Source of the DNA: Aquibacillus sediminis
GTDB taxonomy: Bacteria; Bacillota; Bacilli; Bacillales; Amphibacillaceae
Assembly (NCBI RefSeq): GCF_005870085.1
Contig: NZ_SZNM01000006.1
Coordinates: forward strand, 122,740 to 186,739
Length of the DNA: 64,000 bases
Direction: 5' to 3'
Below the pieces are notes generated by a model, which saw nothing but the letters and a program-made list of their open reading frames with translations, was not told where the DNA came from and ran no database searches. Positions 62,349 to 64,000 of the stretch are shown piece by piece; within the stretch, counting starts at the first letter, position 1, and each line of letters begins with the position of its first letter. Made by a program: the position numbers and the translations under genes.

Positions 62349-62615
62349 GTGCCTGAAATTCGACCAATGAAGGATTTAAGGAATACTAATGAGATATCTG
62401 ATCTCTGCCATAAAAGTGGAGAACCGATTTATATAACGAAAAATGGTTACGGTGATTTAGTCGTGATGAGTATGGATGCTTATGAAAAAAAACTCGCCAA
62501 ATTAGATATGTATGAGAAGCTTGCAAAGGCAGAAAAGCAGTTAGAAGATGGTGAGGATTTATTAGATGCAGAAGAAGTGTTTAAAGGGTTAAATAAGAAA
62601 TATGGACAAAAGTAA
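62349..62615 (+). CDS. Phd/YefM-family antitoxin
   Basis: This 88-aa antitoxin begins PEIRPMKDLRNTNEISDLCH, then EPIYITKNGYGDLVVMSMDAYEK, the classic Phd/YefM DNA-binding fold. An acidic helical tail follows that would wrap the toxin. GTG 62349 is used, because GGAG lies ten bases before it; TTG 62340 touches the RBS. The gene overlaps the toxin gene by 14 bp, so the two are translationally coupled. It should repress its own promoter through the dyad at 62297-62323 and neutralise the toxin. Confidence 0.9.
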   Translation: MPEIRPMKDLRNTNEISDLCHKSGEPIYITKNGYGDLVVMSMDAYEKKLAKLDMYEKLAKAEKQLEDGEDLLDAEEVFKGLNKKYGQK

Positions 62616-62922
62616 TTATTCATTAAAGGTTACCCCTGTTGCAAAAGATGATTTAGAAGCGATATATGAATATATATCAAATGAAATTTTTAATGAACCT
62701 GCTGCAAGGCAACTTTTGAACAAAATTGAGTCAGCCTTCCTGAGGTTGAGAGACTTTCCTTTTTCCTGCAATTATGTAGCTGATGAAACATTAAAAAATA
62801 AAGGCTATCGAAAAGTGATTGTAGATCATTACATAGGGTTTTATATCGTGGATGAAACAAAGCAAGAAGTAATTATCATGAGAGTGCTATATGGAAGGAA
62901 AAAATATCAAGATTTTATATAG
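62602..62922 (+). CDS. ParE/RelE-family toxin
   Basis: This 106-aa type II toxin of the RelE/ParE superfamily has the family blocks LKVTPVAKDDLEAIYEYISN at the N-terminus, a central helix with AARQLLNKIESAFLRLRDFP, and the C-terminal strands YRKVIVDHYIGFYIVDE and VIIMRVLYGRKKYQDFI. The YGRxxY ending is typical of ParE-like members, which act on gyrase; RelE-like mRNA cleavage is the alternative and cannot be excluded. It starts within the antitoxin gene. The pair lies between tRNA-Ala and a degenerate copy of its 3' half. Confidence 0.9.
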   Translation: MDKSNYSLKVTPVAKDDLEAIYEYISNEIFNEPAARQLLNKIESAFLRLRDFPFSCNYVADETLKNKGYRKVIVDHYIGFYIVDETKQEVIIMRVLYGRKKYQDFI

Positions 62923-62935
62923 ATGTTAATTATTT

Positions 62936-63009
62936 GGTGCAGAGTAACTCTGATGGATGGCGTTTGTCTGCCAGACAAGAGGTCAGCGGTTCGAGTCCGC
63001 CATGCTCCA
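62936..63009 (+). pseudogene. Degenerate tRNA-Ala copy (3' half only)
   Basis: From 62960 to 63013 the sequence is 51/54 identical to 62177-62230, that is, to the anticodon arm, T arm and acceptor 3' strand of the tRNA-Ala gene. The 5' half is unrelated and cannot form the acceptor or D stem. The anticodon position reads GCC. It is either a dead tandem duplicate or an attachment-site-like repeat of the tRNA 3' end. Confidence 0.75.
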
Positions 63010-63023
63010 TCGACGAAAAAAGC

Positions 63024-63058
63024 AATCTACTTTTGTTTAGTCAAAAGTAGATTTTTTT
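63024..63058 (+). terminator. Terminator after the tRNA-like copy
   Basis: AATCTACTTTTG and CAAAAGTAGATT form a perfect 12-bp stem followed by TTTTT. It also lies downstream of the toxin gene. Confidence 0.85.
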
Positions 63059-63104
63059 AATGCATTCATTTCTATTCAAGTATGAGGATTTATGGAGGTT
63101 CAAG

Positions 63105-63605
63105 TGACTAACGGAATGAGAGCCCGAAAAGTAGCGCAAAACAATGATTTTGAAGGGGATAACGGAATGAGAGCCCACCTTGGTGAACAAAGTGGTTCGT
63201 CATTCCGTTAAAGGTGCCAAAAAAGGCAAATAGTAGATAGAAGCGGTTCGAGATTCCGTTATTGGTATGAAAAGAAGCAAAAATAGGGTGGAAAAGCTTG
63301 AATAGGGGAAAGAGAGCCCGGAAAATAGCGCAAAACAATGATTTTGAAGGGGATAACGGAATGAGAGCCCACCTTGGTAAACAAAGTGGTTCGTCATTCC
63401 GTTAAAGGTGCCAAAAAAGGCAAATAGTAGATAGAAGCGGTTCGAGATTCCGTTATTGGTATGAAAAGAAGCAAAAATAGGGTGGAAAAGCTTGAATAGG
63501 GGAACGAGAGCCCGAAAAGTAGCGCAAAACAATGATTTTGAAGGGGATAACGGAATGAGAGCCCGCCTTGGTGAACGAAATGGTTCGTCATTCCGTTAAA
63601 GTTAA
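63105..63605. repeat. 194-bp tandem repeat of the ATTCCGTTA family, 2.5 units
   Basis: The unit begins GCCCGAAAAGTAGCGC at 63122, 63316 and 63509 (steps of 194 and 193). Within each unit ATAACGGAATGAGAGCCC and GTCATTCCGTTAAAGG face each other, with GAGATTCCGTTATTGG further on. Minus-strand open frames (63108-63591) are products of the tandem repeat and are not annotated. Confidence 0.9.
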
Positions 63606-63612
63606 TTCTAGA

Positions 63613-63886
63613 TTAATTTCTATTAAGTTGATATGTTCGTGCACGTTCTTTGCCACTGACAACAACTAAAATTCGTTTCGTTACTAGTCCATGTAAGACT
63701 TTTCGAGCATGGCGGTCGCAAATGTGAAGGTGTTTTGCAATCTCTGTTGGAGTAATTGGTCGTAGCATGCGTCGGCAATAGCGTATAACTTCTGCTTCCA
63801 ACCAGGATAAATCAGAAGGTGCTTCACTCGAAATAAATTTGCCAATAAAAGAGAGAATCAGTTGTTGGCATTTTAAAATGGTACCT
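63613..63886 (-). pseudogene. C-terminal fragment of a winged-helix protein, cut by a probable insertion
   Basis: About 90 residues are open, from ILKCQQLILSFIGKFIS through LSWLEAEVIRYCRRMLRPIT to a stop at 63613. PTEIAKHLHICDRHARKVLH looks like a winged-helix recognition helix, followed by a beta wing ending in YQLNRN. The reading frame runs without any start codon plus RBS up to the inverted repeat at 63883, where similarity to a gene ends. I read it as a gene interrupted by the element whose end begins there. The family is not recognised. Confidence 0.5.
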
Positions 63887-63934
63887 GTAGTTAGGACACT
63901 TGAAAAAGAGTGTTTAAACTACAGGTATTTTTTT
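63883..63934 (+). mobile_element. Probable left end of an insertion sequence, with hairpin
   Basis: ACCTGTAGTT (63883-63892) and AACTACAGGT (63917-63926) are inverted repeats with AGGACACT/AGTGTTT pairing inside, followed by seven T. Hairpins that block read-through are common just inside IS ends, and a new reading frame starts 40 bases later. The sequence TGTAGTTAGGACACTT resembles ends of IS3-type elements as I remember them. The right part is outside the window. Confidence 0.45.
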
Positions 63935-63973
63935 ATATACTTAAGTTTCAAGATATGGGGAAAAGAGGACAAC

Positions 63974-64000
63974 ATGAGTAAAATAACATTTTCAACTAGA
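63974..64000 (+). CDS. Start of a gene cut by the window edge, probably transposase-related
   Basis: ATG at 63974 with AGAGGAC upstream gives MSKITFSTR before the window ends. The short start resembles HTH-type transposase A subunits found in Bacillus IS3-family elements, and the upstream inverted repeat fits an IS end. Nine residues are too few for certainty. Confidence 0.35.

Noticed and set aside
62936..63009. A second functional tRNA (anticodon GCC, glycine)
   Set aside because: The 5' half cannot form acceptor or D stems and the 3' half is a copy of tRNA-Ala; it is not a glycine tRNA.
63108..63591. Three overlapping minus-strand frames repeating the same peptide
   Set aside because: They are products of the 194-bp tandem repeat; no RBS or family similarity.

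Overview
The window is low-GC chromosomal DNA from a spore-forming member of the Bacillaceae. The protein families, RBS style and gene order are B. subtilis-like. The many intergenic repeats, a second MurE, the Na+-linked carriers and the TreP/sulfatase pair suggest a salt- or alkali-adapted genus near Gracilibacillus, Oceanobacillus or Virgibacillus. That placement is inference, because no rRNA or marker comparison was possible. No prophage, conjugative element or CRISPR array was seen, and the genes are mostly housekeeping genes. The unusual content is between the genes.

Layout. 0.2-3.8 kb: a crcB pair (fluoride export), then a LytTR regulator next to an acetyl-CoA hydrolase/CoA-transferase. 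3.9-8.2 kb: a sulfatase, a trehalose-type PTS permease (treP) with two TreR-type operators and a cre-like site, and a divergent LysR regulator. 8.4-10.6 kb: PurBox, guanine riboswitch, xpt and pbuX (purine salvage). 10.8-12.5 kb: a globin-coupled chemoreceptor with a C-terminal CZB domain. 12.9-13.8 kb: a XRE regulator with two tiny Sda-like proteins. 14.2-20.2 kb: a tandem MpsC-domain protein, a Cof-type phosphatase, and gnd and zwf convergent around a 52-bp minisatellite. 20.5-29.3 kb: yutF, a GNAT acetyltransferase, small proteins, murE-like and mreBH, DUF2639/MOSC, DUF1992 and a SRAP protein. 29.9-32.9 kb: an ECF sigma / anti-sigma / two membrane-protein operon. 33-52.6 kb: a stretch that, from memory, follows the B. 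subtilis yfl-yfk-yfj order (alanine symporter, yfkJ-I-H, yfkF, yfkD, yfkC, pdaA, yfjP), interrupted by pfeT, a Na+/H+ antiporter and ppx-ppk. 52.7-62 kb: a TPR protein, an acyl-CoA synthetase, CtsR-controlled clpE, a DDAH-family hydrolase and a yxlEFG-like ABC cluster whose ATPase gene carries a frameshift. 62.1-63.0 kb: tRNA-Ala(GGC), a Phd/ParE-type toxin-antitoxin pair and a 54-bp copy of the tRNA 3' half. The right edge holds a truncated gene and the probable left end of an insertion sequence.

Repeats. At least six families fill the intergenic space. They are: (i) a ~150-bp two-hairpin element in seven copies, mostly just 3' of genes, which may derive from IS200/IS605-type ends; (ii) 52-bp GTGCAC palindrome arrays at three loci; (iii) an 11-unit, exactly 51-bp array followed by a strong terminator that serves no gene; (iv) composite palindromic elements with 19-bp terminal inverted repeats (MITE-like); (v) ATTCCGTTA-type repeats, including a 194-bp tandem; (vi) a ~50-bp TCACGGTAG repeat in pairs. 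Several control regions could be read closely: TreR/cre at treP, PurBox plus riboswitch at xpt, Fur/PerR boxes at pfeT, CtsR boxes at clpE and a 27-bp dyad at the toxin-antitoxin promoter.
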